NCBI RefSeq assembly: GCF_049670895.1
Contig: NZ_CP187170.1
Length of the DNA stretch: 64,000 nucleotides
Reading direction: 5' to 3' (one strand)
DNA from: Pasteurella sp049670895
GTDB taxonomy: Bacteria; Pseudomonadota; Gammaproteobacteria; Enterobacterales; Pasteurellaceae
The notes beneath the pieces were generated by a model. The model saw nothing but the letters and a program-made list of their open reading frames with translations, made no database searches and was not told the origin of the DNA. Numbering within the stretch: the stretch's first letter is position 1; each line of letters opens with the position of its first letter. A program made the translations under genes and the position numbers. Positions 44,034-55,000 of this stretch are shown here, one piece after another.

Positions 44034-44240
44034 TTGGAAACGGTCTATTTAAATGAACTAGAAGTATTGTTGAAAAGAGCAACGTCAAACCTTAATGAAG
44101 ATAAATTATTAAATTTAGATTCTGATTTGATAAAAATGGCAATTGTTTTACAAAATTTGGGTAATTATTTTATTTATTTGAATGAGGATATAAGAGTACT
44201 ATTGAATCTAGAAAATATTTCTATTAAAAATAATAATTAA
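44034..44240 (+). pseudogene. 3' half of a split small gene
   Basis: From about 44047 the frame reads LNELEVLLKRATSNLNEDKL, then IKMAIVLQNLGNYFIYLNED and ends SIKNNN. The first few codons (from TTG 44034) belong to the core side of the junction. The same gene's 5' part is at 36966. Downstream, 44262-44300 matches the tail attached to that 5' half, so the two loci are complementary deletion products or two ends of one rearrangement. Confidence 0.6.
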
Positions 44241-44300
44241 GATAAAGTGATATAAATGTTCCTTTAGAGTTCAGCTTACTAGCATATTTGATGTTAGCTT

Positions 44301-44354
44301 TAAAAGTGCGGTCAATTTCAAAAACGTTTTGCTTTGAGAATTGATTGTTTTTTA
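44301..44354 (+). repeat. CDI spacer repeat A, stem only
   Basis: TAAAAGTGCGGTCAATTTC and GAATTGATTG with T run, then TTACATGGGAGCGTGAAGAC leading straight into an EndoU tail. Confidence 0.8.
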
Positions 44355-44370
44355 CATGGGAGCGTGAAGA

Positions 44371-44718
44371 CACACCACCTTAGGCAATGTGGTTGTGGAT
44401 AAGGTGATTAAGGAATAGCCAAATGGGGTTTATGAAGCGAGGGTGTTGATCCCTAACCCGAAAGCTAAAACCGATCCTACCGCACCAAAATTTTTGGAGA
44501 AAAGGGGAAAAAATCAAGACAGTGCTTCTATGATGTTTCCAAAAACATGGACAGAGGATAGGTTGAAAGTGGAGTTGGAGCATGCGTTTAGGAACAGGTC
44601 TAGAGTAGCAAATACTGAGGACAAGTGGGAAGGGACAACAAAATCAGGGGTGAAAGTAGAATGGGTTATTAATAAAGACGGTTATTTATCAACAGTTTAT
44701 CCAAAAAGAAAGCAATGA
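44371..44718 (+). pseudogene. EndoU tail fragment E3 with nonsense codon
   Basis: Starts at HTTLGNVVVDKVIKE and meets TAG at 44416-44418, where E1 and E6 have TAC (Tyr). The rest is intact to TGA 44718 (SMMFPKTWTEDRL, WEGTTKSGVKVEW, STVYP). It lacks the first EndoU half. Nearly identical to E6 at 57799 except for the nonsense change and scattered substitutions. Confidence 0.75.
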
Positions 44719-44726
44719 GGTATAAA

Positions 44727-45158
44727 ATGAAAGTAATTTTTGCGTATTACGAATTTCAGGGTGGTATCTATAAAACCTGTGGTGTTTATGAAAGTGATAA
44801 CCGGGAAAATGATGGGGTGATTACTGATTATCTTAGTACTATTCCAGGTTCTTATTCAGATCGTGGGTTTAAAGTTTTAGCAGCAGTCAAAGATCCAACG
44901 CTTACTCGGGATTGGATTAGTTCGCAGGCATTTGATGCCTTGATAGAGCATGATCAAATAAAAGTGGGTTTCTATCTGTTAGATGATATGGAAGAAGAGG
45001 ACATTCCTGATGATGTTGACGAAAGAGATACCGATCCCCGTTTCATTCCTCGTAAAGAATTTGCCTATTTGCTGGAAAAATGGCTGGATTTTTACCAAAG
45101 ACCTATTACTGATATGAATTACCAAGAAATTATTGACACCAAGGAGGCGTATTTATGA
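44727..45158 (+). CDS. EndoU-associated immunity protein, copy 3
   Basis: I chose ATG 44727 (143 residues), nine bases after GAGG; the ATG at 44715 overlaps the toxin stop and adds only MRYK. The start MKVIFAYYEFQGGIYKTCGV and acidic core DDMEEEDIPDDVDERDTDPR match the group. It ends YQEIIDTKEAYL, which I take as the native end. Almost identical to the product at 58155. It is followed by a leftover of the fused tail seen in copy 1. Confidence 0.75.
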   Translation: MKVIFAYYEFQGGIYKTCGVYESDNRENDGVITDYLSTIPGSYSDRGFKVLAAVKDPTLTRDWISSQAFDALIEHDQIKVGFYLLDDMEEEDIPDDVDERDTDPRFIPRKEFAYLLEKWLDFYQRPITDMNYQEIIDTKEAYL

Positions 45159-45240
45159 CCGTGATTGTGGCTTGTCTTTTGTCGCCAAGCACCTGTTCGG
45201 GGTTATCAAAAGCGTTAAGTTGTGGTGAAGCATACATATC

Positions 45241-45280
45241 CCCTGAGATGGTGCTCGTGTCCGCACGAGTGCCAGCTTGA
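45241..45280 (+). repeat. Hairpin repeat B, copy 3
   Basis: CCCTGAGATGGTGCTCGTGT, CC, then GCACGAGTGCCAGCTTGA. Same flanks as the copy at 36869. It lies between the truncated tail of one cassette and the next terminator stem. Confidence 0.8.
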
Positions 45281-45323
45281 GAATAGGGGGATTTTCTGAC
45301 TGGCTAATTGGGGCGTCATGGGC

Positions 45324-45376
45324 AAAAGCACGGTCAATTTCAAAAACGTTTTGCTTTGAGGAATTGACCGTTTTTT
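45324..45376 (+). repeat. CDI spacer repeat A, stem only, altered uptake signal
   Basis: AAAGCACGGTCAATTTC and GAATTGACCG with six T. The uptake signal has a G-to-A/T-to-C type change (AGCACGGT), so the stem is kept although uptake value is probably lost. Confidence 0.75.
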
Positions 45377-45391
45377 ACATGGGAGCGTGAA

Positions 45392-45685
45392 GACACACCT
45401 TAAGCAACTAACCTGAAAGTGAAAACCGATCCTACCGCCCCAAAATTTTTGGAGAAAAGGGGAAAAAATCAAGACAGTGCTTCTATGATGTTTCCAAGAA
45501 CATGGACAGAGGATAGGTTGAAAGTGGAGCTGGAGCATGCGTTTAAAAATAGAGTAGCAATGGAAAAGTTTGAAAATAAATGGGAAGGGACAACAAAATC
45601 AGGTGTGAAAGTAGAATGGGTTCTGGATAGAAATGGTAAAGTGTTGACTATTTATCCTTCTGAGAAACAAGGAGTTATAAAATGA
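45392..45685 (+). pseudogene. EndoU tail fragment E4 with internal deletion
   Basis: CACACCTTAAGCAA jumps directly to CTAACCTGAAAG, removing about 60 bases present in E3 (the VVVDKVIKEY...EARVLIP part). The rest (SMMFPRTWTEDRLKVELEHA, WEGTTKSGVKVEWVL, TIYPSEKQGVIK) is intact and ends overlapping the next immunity start by four bases. Confidence 0.72.
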
Positions 45686-46107
45686 AAGTAAAATTTGGTT
45701 ATTATGCTTTGAATGGAGACTGGGATACTTATTGTAAAGTATATGAAAGTGATAATAAGTATGATGATAGCGTTGTTACTGACTATATTGGTACATTAGA
45801 CGAGCTAAATTGGATAGATAACATATTACAAATGCTTAAAAATCCATCTCTTGATAGAGAATGGATTGATGCAGAGCCTTTTGAAGCATTGATAGACCAT
45901 GATCAAGTAAAAGTGGGTTTTTATTTGTTGGATGATATGAAAGAAGAGGATATTCCCGATGATGTTGACGAAAGAGATACCGATGCTCGTTTAATCCCCC
46001 GTAAAGAATTGGTATATTTGCTAGAAAAATTTTTGGCTTTTAAGCAAAGACCAATAATCGACCCTCATTACCAAGAAATTATTGACACCAAGGAGGCGTA
46101 TTTATGA
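45682..46107 (+). CDS. EndoU-associated immunity protein, copy 4
   Basis: This 141-residue protein begins MKVKFGYYALNGDWDTYCKV. The C-terminal half (VGFYLLDDMKEEDIPDDVDE and RKELVYLLEKFLAFKQRPII) matches the family, while the N-terminal half diverges from copies 1 and 3, as expected if specificity lies there. Its ATG overlaps the E4 toxin end (ATGA). Its stop overlaps the start of E5, whose ribosome site AAGGAGG lies inside this gene. Confidence 0.73.
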   Translation: MKVKFGYYALNGDWDTYCKVYESDNKYDDSVVTDYIGTLDELNWIDNILQMLKNPSLDREWIDAEPFEALIDHDQVKVGFYLLDDMKEEDIPDDVDERDTDARLIPRKELVYLLEKFLAFKQRPIIDPHYQEIIDTKEAYL

Positions 46108-46454
46108 CCGTGATTGTGGGTGGGCATTCCACCTTAGGCAATATTCGGGTGGACCGAGTATTACAAACCTATAAAAATGGCGTGTATATTGCACAAATTT
46201 CCGTATGGGATAGCGATACCAATCAATATATCGCCAAAACCAATAACAACGGCGAAATGCTGATGTTTCCCGAGACGTGGACAGCCGATAGGATATTGGT
46301 TGAGATTGATTCTGCCTATTCAAACCAAGTGGATGATTTAGATGCAGTACGTCAAGCAGAAGGAATGTGGGCGGGAATCTCTCATTCAGGTGTGAGAATT
46401 GAAGGATACAGTTATCCAGAATTTACCGCATTCCCAAGTAGCACACAGGAGTAA
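46104..46454 (+). CDS. EndoU tail E5 with its own start and ribosome site
   Basis: This 116-codon frame starts MTVIVGGHSTLGNIRVDRVL and includes LMFPETWTADRILVEIDSAY and MWAGISHSGVRIEGYSYPEF, the second EndoU half with the second His (GGHS) kept. The first His region is absent. Unlike the other tails it has ATG 10 bases after a perfect AAGGAGG, so it can be translated, although probably not as an active or exported toxin. Identical in layout to E7 at 58583. A cognate immunity follows after 3 bases. Confidence 0.72.
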   Translation: MTVIVGGHSTLGNIRVDRVLQTYKNGVYIAQISVWDSDTNQYIAKTNNNGEMLMFPETWTADRILVEIDSAYSNQVDDLDAVRQAEGMWAGISHSGVRIEGYSYPEFTAFPSSTQE

Positions 46455-46457
46455 GTT

Positions 46458-46841
46458 ATGCAATTAGTGTTTTCCTATATTGAACATAAATCACAGGTGA
46501 TACCGGTTTGTTTTTGGAAAGAAAATCATCAACTTCATCCTTTAACAGGCTATTTAAATGACCCGATGGGTGGTCCCAATTACTTTGCGTTTTTGGATAG
46601 GGTGTTATCGATTTTGAGGGATGAAGACATCCAACAGGGAGATATTTCCTCGAATTCTTGGGGCGTGGAAATTCATGGTGATCAGGTTTATTTTTGTTTT
46701 TTATTTGCCCAAGAAGACACGAGCTTGCATTTTGCTTTATCAAGAGCGGTGCTGATAGATATTTTAGTCTTATGGTTAGCCTTTCGTAGTCAAAAGCCTG
46801 TTGCGGGTTATCAAGAAGTGCTAAGTTTTGCTGAAGCATAA
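46458..46841 (+). CDS. EndoU-associated immunity protein, copy 5
   Basis: This 127-residue protein begins MQLVFSYIEHKSQVIPVCFW, a distant relative of the MKV-F-YY immunity group (similar start, a short G-YLNDP turn, VEIHGDQVYFCFLFAQEDT). It ends GYQEVLSFAEA. The gene at 58937 encodes the same protein with one substitution (Arg to Lys in LDRVLS). It is the last cassette before cdiB, and a terminator stem separates it from that operon. Confidence 0.72.
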   Translation: MQLVFSYIEHKSQVIPVCFWKENHQLHPLTGYLNDPMGGPNYFAFLDRVLSILRDEDIQQGDISSNSWGVEIHGDQVYFCFLFAQEDTSLHFALSRAVLIDILVLWLAFRSQKPVAGYQEVLSFAEA

Positions 46842-46859
46842 AAATCACACAGCGTAAAA

Positions 46860-46915
46860 ATAAAGTGCGGTCAATTTTGAAAAAGTTTTGCTTTGAGGAA
46901 TTGACCGTTTTTGTT
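46860..46915 (+). repeat. CDI spacer repeat A, stem only, before cdiB
   Basis: AAAGTGCGGTCAATTTTG and GAATTGACCG with T run. It isolates cdiB-cdiA transcription from the upstream cassettes. The next 175 bp to cdiB are AT-rich and should hold the CDI promoter; no clear element stands out. Confidence 0.8.
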
Positions 46916-47091
46916 TGATAAAAGAAAATTGAATGTGTTGCACAGTCAATTACAGGATATGAAAAAAGGATAGTAAAGAAATGTAAGTTTGATCATAAAT
47001 CGCACTGGGATGTCTGTTTTTAAATGTAAGAATTGATTAAACTTTAAACTTGATTTAGGAGATAAATTAATTAGTTAAGGATAAGTCATTT

Positions 47092-48954
47092 ATGCGTTTG
47101 AGTCTTTTAGCCAGCCTTCTCGTATTGACCTTTGCATCCCAAAGGTTATATGCAAACCCTCAGGTGGAATCGCTTAACCCTTCTCAATTAGAACAACTTG
47201 ATGCCTTGCAACAACAGCGACAACAAGCGTTACAAGATCAAAAAAATGCCCAATTTTCAACTGCCTCTGATGTTAGATTTGATAAACCAGAAGTCGCAAA
47301 GTTAGGTTTACCGAAAGAAGAACAACCTTGTTTTACGGTTGAAAAAATTCACATTATTGACCATTCATCACCCGATTTTCCTACCGATGATGTGATCGCA
47401 CAATTTTCCCATTTTTCATCGTCAGATTTTTCTGCTCATATTGCTTCTGCCACAGAGCGTTTTCAAGCACCCCGTAGCCACTTTGTTTGGGCTTATGAAC
47501 AGGCTCGTCAGGATTTGGGTTTCAGCTTACCTCATTGTTTCGGTAGTGAAGGGGTGAATGTGTTATTAAAACAAATGCAAAATCGCATTATTGACAAAGG
47601 GTATGTGACAACAAGAGTGGTGGTAGGAGAACAAGATTTAACTTCTGGTCAATTAGTATTCACAGTTATTCCTGGGCGTTTGCGTCATACCTTGGTTGAA
47701 GAAAAAAGTGGGGTGGATAAGTTCACAAAACTGAGTGCATGGACGGCGATCGTGCCTCAACAAGGCGAATTATTAAATGTGCGAGATATTGAGCAATCCT
47801 TAGAAAATCTTAAGCGAGTGCCAACGGTGGAGGCAACAATCAATATTGTTCCAGCAGAAGGCGAGGCTCAACTAGGAGAAAGTGATTTAGTTGTGCAATA
47901 TGCACAGGCTTTCCCATTCCGTTTAACCCTAGGATTAGATGATGCGGGTTCCACCTCCACAGGACGGTGGCAAGGCACGACAACTTTATCTTTAGATAAT
48001 ATCTTTACGGCGAATGATTTATTTTATAGCAGTTTCACACACAGTTTAAAACGCCCACATTGGGCAGGTGAAGACGATGACGGACGTCGCCAAAGCCATA
48101 ATTTAAGTTTTTATTATTCTATTCCTTGGCGTTATTGGCAGCTTTCAGCCACACATAGTCAAAATCAATATCACCAAGAAGTGGCTGCCGCTTTTGGTGC
48201 TCGCTTACTGTATTCTGGTAAAAGCGAAACGAGTAAGGTGACTCTTTCTCGCTTAGTGTTTCGCAATGCTAGACATAAAACTACCTTGTCAGCTTCCCTT
48301 TGGGCAAGAAAATCCCATAACTTCATTAATCAAGAAGAGGTTGAAATTCAGCGTAAGCGAACCGGTGGTTGGGAATTAGGTTGGCAACATAAAGCCTATA
48401 TAGGTGATGGCACGGTGGAATTGGGGGCTAGTTATAAACGAGGGACGGGGTTTAACCATGCATTACGTTTTCCAGATGAGCGATTTAATGAAGGTACTTC
48501 TCGCATGAAAATCATTTATGCCAATATTCAATTGAGCAAACCGTTTCGTCTGTTTGAACAATCTTTACAGCTGAGTAGTAGCTGGAATGCACAGTGGAAT
48601 AAAACCCCTCTCGTGGCACAAGACCGTTTTAGCATTGGTGGACGTCACACTGTGAGAGGTACAGATGGTGAGCTTTCTTTGTCTGCGGAACGGGGATGGG
48701 TATGGCGTAATGAATTAGGTTGGTTACTGGGTAACAGTGGACAACAACTCTATTTTACGTTTGATCAAGGAAAAGTGAGTGGACCATCAACTAAAACATT
48801 ACTTGGTACAAGCCTTATAGGGTCAAGCCTTGGCTTGAAAGGTGGTTGGAAAGGATTAAGCTACGATCTCTTTATCGGTAAACCTTGGTCTGTGCCAGAA
48901 GGATTTCGTACTGCCAAGTACACATTAGGATTTCAATTGAGTCTGAGTTTCTAA
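47092..48954 (+). CDS. cdiB: Two-partner secretion outer-membrane transporter CdiB
   Basis: This 620-residue Omp85-superfamily protein of the FhaC/ShlB/CdiB type exports the CdiA partner. A signal peptide (cleaved near LYA-NP) is followed by a plug-like coiled segment, two POTRA domains (about residues 75-280, with CFTVEKIHI and TTRVVVGEQDLTSGQLVFTV) and a 16-strand barrel. The barrel has the conserved FSIGGRHTVRG lid-lock motif, ending LGFQLSLSF. AAGGATAAG precedes the ATG. It lies 93 bp upstream of cdiA and probably shares its transcript. Confidence 0.94.
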   Translation: MRLSLLASLLVLTFASQRLYANPQVESLNPSQLEQLDALQQQRQQALQDQKNAQFSTASDVRFDKPEVAKLGLPKEEQPCFTVEKIHIIDHSSPDFPTDDVIAQFSHFSSSDFSAHIASATERFQAPRSHFVWAYEQARQDLGFSLPHCFGSEGVNVLLKQMQNRIIDKGYVTTRVVVGEQDLTSGQLVFTVIPGRLRHTLVEEKSGVDKFTKLSAWTAIVPQQGELLNVRDIEQSLENLKRVPTVEATINIVPAEGEAQLGESDLVVQYAQAFPFRLTLGLDDAGSTSTGRWQGTTTLSLDNIFTANDLFYSSFTHSLKRPHWAGEDDDGRRQSHNLSFYYSIPWRYWQLSATHSQNQYHQEVAAAFGARLLYSGKSETSKVTLSRLVFRNARHKTTLSASLWARKSHNFINQEEVEIQRKRTGGWELGWQHKAYIGDGTVELGASYKRGTGFNHALRFPDERFNEGTSRMKIIYANIQLSKPFRLFEQSLQLSSSWNAQWNKTPLVAQDRFSIGGRHTVRGTDGELSLSAERGWVWRNELGWLLGNSGQQLYFTFDQGKVSGPSTKTLLGTSLIGSSLGLKGGWKGLSYDLFIGKPWSVPEGFRTAKYTLGFQLSLSF

Positions 48955-49047
48955 ATCAGGTTCATTTTTTGCTGTGTTTTCACTGTATTTTGCATGGTTT
49001 TCAGTGGAACAGAAAAATTTTAGGCTAGTTTATAAAGGAATAAGGTT

Positions 49048-52000
49048 ATGAATAAATATTGTTATCGTGTCATTTTTAGCAAAACACAACAACAATTTAT
49101 CGTGGTGTCTGAGCTCGCTAAAACAGATGGAAAAGCCAAAGTGGATGTCGAGATAAAAACAGAAACGGGAAACAATAGACGTTTTTCAACATGGACCGCA
49201 CTTTTGTCTTTTGGCCAATCATCTAGACGACTCAAACCCCTTTCGTTTGCCTTATTTTGTACATTAGGTTTCGTGAGTATTCAGACTGTACAAGCCAATT
49301 CACCTTTAATTATTCAAGCCGATGCCAGTGCGAATGCAAAAGCCCGTCCGCAAGTGATGCAAAGTGCAAATGGTATTCCACAAGTTAATATTCAAACCCC
49401 GAATCAGCAAGGCATGTCCTATAATCGTTATGCACAATTTGATGTAGACAAACAAGGGGCAATTTTAAATAACAGTCGTCAAGATATCCAAACGCAATTA
49501 GGCGGTTGGGTACAAGCTAACCCTTATTTAGTCGGTGGTGAGGCAAAAGTTATCGTTAATGAAGTGAACTCAAATAAACCCAGTCAATTAAAAGGTTATG
49601 TTGAAGTTGCAGGGCAAAAGGCGGATGTCATTATTGCTAACCCTAGTGGCTTGCATTGCGAAGGTTGTGGTGTGATCAATGCAAATAGAGCAACGTTAAC
49701 GACGGGTAAACCGCAATTTAAAGAGGGACATTTAGATAGCTTTGTCGTAGAAAAAGGTAAAGTGACAGTGACGGGCAAAGGCATGGATAACAGCCAAAGT
49801 GATTATACCGATATTATTGCCCGCGAAGCGAAAATCCATGCAGGCGTGTGGTCCAAAAAAGCAGTGAATGTCACGACGGGACAAAATAACGTCAGCAAAA
49901 ATAACGATGCGGTTCAAATTCTTAACAGCAAATCTCAGCAACGTCAAAAAGCCGAAAATGCGGAGTACGCCTTAGATGTGTCTAACTTAGGTGGTATGTA
50001 TGCTGAAAAAATTCACTTAATTGGTACAGAAGAAGGATTAGGCGTTCGCAATGCTGGGCATATTGGTGCTTCAGCAGGTGATGTGGTGATTGATGTGAAT
50101 GGGAAACTGGTTAACAGCAATCAAATTCAAGTACAGCAACAGCTTAAAATTAAAGCGAAAAATCGCATTGAAAATACAAATTCTGGGAAATTAATTGCAC
50201 AGCAAGGAAACTTGGAATTACATACTGAAAAATCACTTGCTCAATCAGGTGTTGTGGGGGCTGGACAAAAAATTGCGGTGAAGGCACAACAGGTTATCCA
50301 AGATAAAGAGGGGCAATTACAAGGTGCCGATGTACATATCAATGCGAAAGGAAAAGTGACTAACCGAGGTTTAATTAATAGCCGAACAGGCAAACCAAGC
50401 GATACGGCTAGCACCGTCATTAAAGCAAAACACATTGAAAATATCGGAACAGGTCGTATTTATGGTGATAAAGTGGCATTGGGGGCAAGTACAGTTGAGA
50501 ATGTTGACGAAATTAATTCGGAAAACCAACAGCGTCAAGATCCTATAATCGCCGCTTATGAACGTTTAGATATTGCAGCAGAAAAAATCATTAATAAAAC
50601 AGGAAATTACGTTGCGACTCAAAAAGGTGCAGCTACGCTGTATAGTGAAAAAGATATTGTATTTGGAGGTCAATTAAATGCTCAAAATGAAGCAGTTGGG
50701 CAGGCAGATAGTTTATTAAATGATAGCAGTACAATTGAAGCTGCGAATGGCAATATGACTTTAAATGCGAATGACATTAAGAATCTGAATTCACATTTTA
50801 AAGCTGAAGTAGAAAGACAATCTGATGAAAAAATTAATGAAACATATGTCATTCCAGAAGGTTACGTCACTAAAGATCGAATTGATTACAATAAGCTCAA
50901 ATGGATTTCTTTTAGCCGAGCAGGTAAATTGGCTTTTAGAGGTGATTCCGCAACACCATTAAAAGAAGGTGAGGAAATCACAAGTAATACATTATTACCT
51001 ACAGTGAATGAATATCATTGCCATGATTATCATAATCCTAATACTTGTCAATTAAAACCAGAGTCTGTTTATGATAACAAAAATCCTGCATGGGCTTATT
51101 TTGGTATTACGCCACCACTAGAAATGCCTGCTAATTTACCTAAAATTGATTTTCCAGATGAACCAATTAAGCCTCAAGAAGTTGCACATCCTGGAAGAAA
51201 AAGACCTTTTGAATCTCTCGCAGATTATCAACAACGCTTAGAAAATTATGAAAAAGCAAAAGCACAATATGATATTGCACTGAAAATTTATGAAACCGAA
51301 AAACTCAGTTATGAAGAGCAGCTCGCGAAATATAACAAAGTAATGGTACCATTTAGTGAATGGATTACAAAAAATGATATGGCTTTCGATGCGTTAAATG
51401 AAAAAATAAATCAACATAATGCTGGGATTCTAGGAAAAACATTCAGTAATTTTTGGATGACTTATTTAAATCGTCGAGTAAAAGATCTTAGTGTTATAAA
51501 AACAACATTACCGGGACAAATTCTCGCAGGTGGAAATATTCTATTAAATAGTAAAAATTCACTAAATGATCGTAGTCAGATCATTGCAGGCGGTCGTTTA
51601 ACCTTAAATGGCGTGGTGAATAACATTGATGAGACAGGCTACAATATTTTAAATGAATATGGAACAAGCCAATATACGATCAGTCGCTGGAGAGGTGGCT
51701 TTAAGCGTTATCATCAACGAGATTGGGGAGGAATAAATAGTTATGACAATTATGTCAATACACCATTCCAAATGGGCGTTGCAGTAAAAGAAGAAAATAA
51801 AAATTATAAAGACAATGAAGCAACGACATCTGCCAAGATTGATGCTAAAGCAGATATGACATCATTGCCAAATTCCAGTTTATATAAACTTAATCCAAAC
51901 GCAGATAGCCATGTATTAATCGAAACAGATCCTGCTTTTGCTGACCGCAAAAAATGGTTAAGTGGGGATTATATGTTTAACAGAATCCGTTCAGAGCATA

Positions 52001-55000
52001 ACCAAGTACATAAGCGTTTAGGGGATGGTTACTATGAGCAACGATTGATTCGTGAGCAAATTAACCAACTCACAGGTCGTCAATTCTTAGGTAATTTTAA
52101 GGATATGGAAGAACAGTATAAGGCGTTAATGGATAGCGGTATTACGTTTGCGAAAAAATTTAACCTTATCCCTGGTGTGAGTTTGAGTGCAGAGCAAGTT
52201 GAGCAATTAACGTCAGATATTGTGTGGTTTGAAAATAAAACGGTCATTTTGCCTGATGGCTCAACAAGCACAGTTTTAGCACCTAAAGTGTATTTGTCTG
52301 CTCAAAAAGAGAAACTTAATGGGGATGCTGCTTTGTTGAGCGGTAAACAGGTCGTGTCATTGAATGATAGTGTCATCACAAATACTGGTGTAATAACTGG
52401 GAGTGAGCTCGTAGCGTTACAAACGGAAAATCTGGAAAATAGAGGCGGTAATATTATCGGGCAGCAAGTCTTATTATCTGCTCAAAAAAATATTAAGAAT
52501 ATCGATGGATATATCTTAGCGAAAGATCGCCTTGCACTTCAGGCAAAAGGTGATATTACTCATCGTTCTACAACGGTAGAGTCTCATACTGATGGTGTGA
52601 ATTATGAAAAAACGAACGTGACATTGGCACGTAAAGCATTATTACATGTGAGTGGAACAGGGGGAGAATTACAAGTCAGTGGGCGAAATGTTCAATTACA
52701 AGGTGCTGACATCATCAACTCTGGACAAGGGAATACAGCTGTTTTAGCGAAAAATCAATTAAGTCTTAATGCTGTTGAAGTTGTATCAGATGAAAAAACA
52801 GGCAAGGGCGATCATTATCGTAATGAACGGGTGCAGGATATAGTGATCAGCCGTGTGAGTGGTGGTGGAGATGTACGTTTACAAGCGAACAACTTAAGAG
52901 CGGAAGCGGCTCAATTAGACGCTGAGCAAAAACTGATTGCCATGGCAGAAAATGATTTGGTGTTAAATGCTGCTCGCAAACAGCTGGATTATGATGAATA
53001 CCATCATATGAAAAGTGGTTCGTTTATCAGTAATACGAAAAAAACTCGTTATGATGAAATCAAAGAGAAAACCTATCAAGGCACAGATCTTCAGGCCCAG
53101 AATGTTATTTTACAAGCGGGGAAACGTTTAAGTGCAAAAGCCCTGTCTGTTGAAGCAGAGCAAGATATCAAATTACATGCGAAAGAAATTGAATTAAATA
53201 CAGCCAAGAATCAACGTAATGAAATTCATTGGCAAGAAACTAAAAAATCAGGTTTGGGAGGCAGTTTAAAAGGTGGTGTTGCCTCTTTCGGCTATCAACG
53301 TAGTAAGGCAGGTAGCAATGCTAGCCAACAAGATGAAAATGTACTGGTTACTGCATTCAATGCAAAAGAAAATATTGAGATAGTGACAGAGAAGGATTTA
53401 AATTTGCAGGCAACACATTTGAAAGCGGAGAAAAATATTCACTTGCAAGGTACAAATGTAGCAATAAATGCGGTAACTGAATCCCATGATCAACATTCAA
53501 ATCAATACGCTAGATCAACAGGCTTTGGTACTAGTATGGTTTATAATCCTCTGCAAGTTGCGAAACAAAATTACCAAAATCTAGCTTCACAAGGTGCTAC
53601 AAAAGGTGTCGTTGGCAAGGCATTAAGTGCCGTAGAAGCCGTTGATAAAGCAGCAGGACAAACAGCGAAATTCATAAGCCCTTATTTTAATAAGCAAAAA
53701 ACACAAAGTCATAAAACTGGACATGAAGACATTGCAATTACAGCAAATTTACAGGCGGGGCAAAATTTAACGGTTCTTGCCACAGAGAAGGATATTAAAA
53801 CGCAAGGTGCGATGCTGAGTGCAGAAAAAGAGGCTAATTTGATTGCAAAAGGTAATGTAACCTTAGGTGTAGCTGAAAATCGCCAATCACAGGCAGCAGA
53901 TAGAAAGGGCAAAGGGATTAGCTTTGATGGTAAGAAAACAGGGTTATCACAGTTTGGTTATTACAGCCAAAAAGAACAAGGTGAGGGAAGTATTATCTCT
54001 GAGCAAGGCACTGTACTTTCTATTGGGGGTAAAGCTAAAATCCTTGCTGAGCAAGGCGATATTCATTTAATTGGTGCGAAAGTTGTTGCGAAAGAAAATA
54101 TTGATTTGCAAGCGGGTAACGATGTCAAAATAGAAACCACAGTGAGTAAAACTCAGCAACAAGAACGTAGTAAAAGCAATGGCATTGGAGAGGCTGTTAT
54201 TTCAGAAACTGAGCGTTTCTATGGTTATAACCGTAAGTTAAGTAATCAATCTGGCGATACAATTACACATCAAGGTAGCCAACTTGCTAGTTTGGAAGGC
54301 AATATAGCAATCTCAGCCGATAACCAGTTCAAACAGGTTAGTAGTGAATTACTCGCAAAAGAGGGGCTGAAAATTCAAGCAAAATCAGTTGATTTTGATA
54401 ATGTACGTGATGCCCAGCATTTCAATGCACATCAGAGTGATTTAAAAATCGGTCAATTTAGTCGAGTAAAATCGCCATTGATTGACTTAATCCAAACCGC
54501 AGAAGCATTAAAGGATAATAGTGAAGCGAGCAAACGTTTACAGATTGCACAAGGGCTAAGCTTAGCGGCACAAGGCTATACTCTATATGACACGGCTTTA
54601 AAAACGCTAACCAAAACACCAACAGATGCTATATTACTGCGTGTAGAATCGGGAGTGGGTGTTTCGCATAGTCGTCAATCAGAAGAGCGTAATGTTTATC
54701 TCAGTCAAGGAAACCGCGTAAATGCTAAACAGATAGAAATTCATGCGACAGAGGGAGATTTACGGGCAAAGCATACGCAATTTAGTAGCTATGATGAAAA
54801 AGGAGAGCGTCAAGCTGGTAGCCATATTCAGCTGAAAGCGAAGGAAAATATTGTTTTATTAGCGGGAGAAGACTCTCAGTACAATAAAGGTAAAAGTCAG
54901 AATGTAGGAGCAGAAGTTGGCACGGCATTGAGTTTTGGTGCAAAAACGGGCTGGTCGTTTTATGCAAGGGCAGGATTTGGCAAGCAAAAACAACAAGGTG

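Noticed and set aside
46456..46848. Long minus-strand frames opposite the immunity genes at 46458 and 58937
   Set aside because: Exact antisense shadows of the immunity genes, duplicated because those genes are duplicated.
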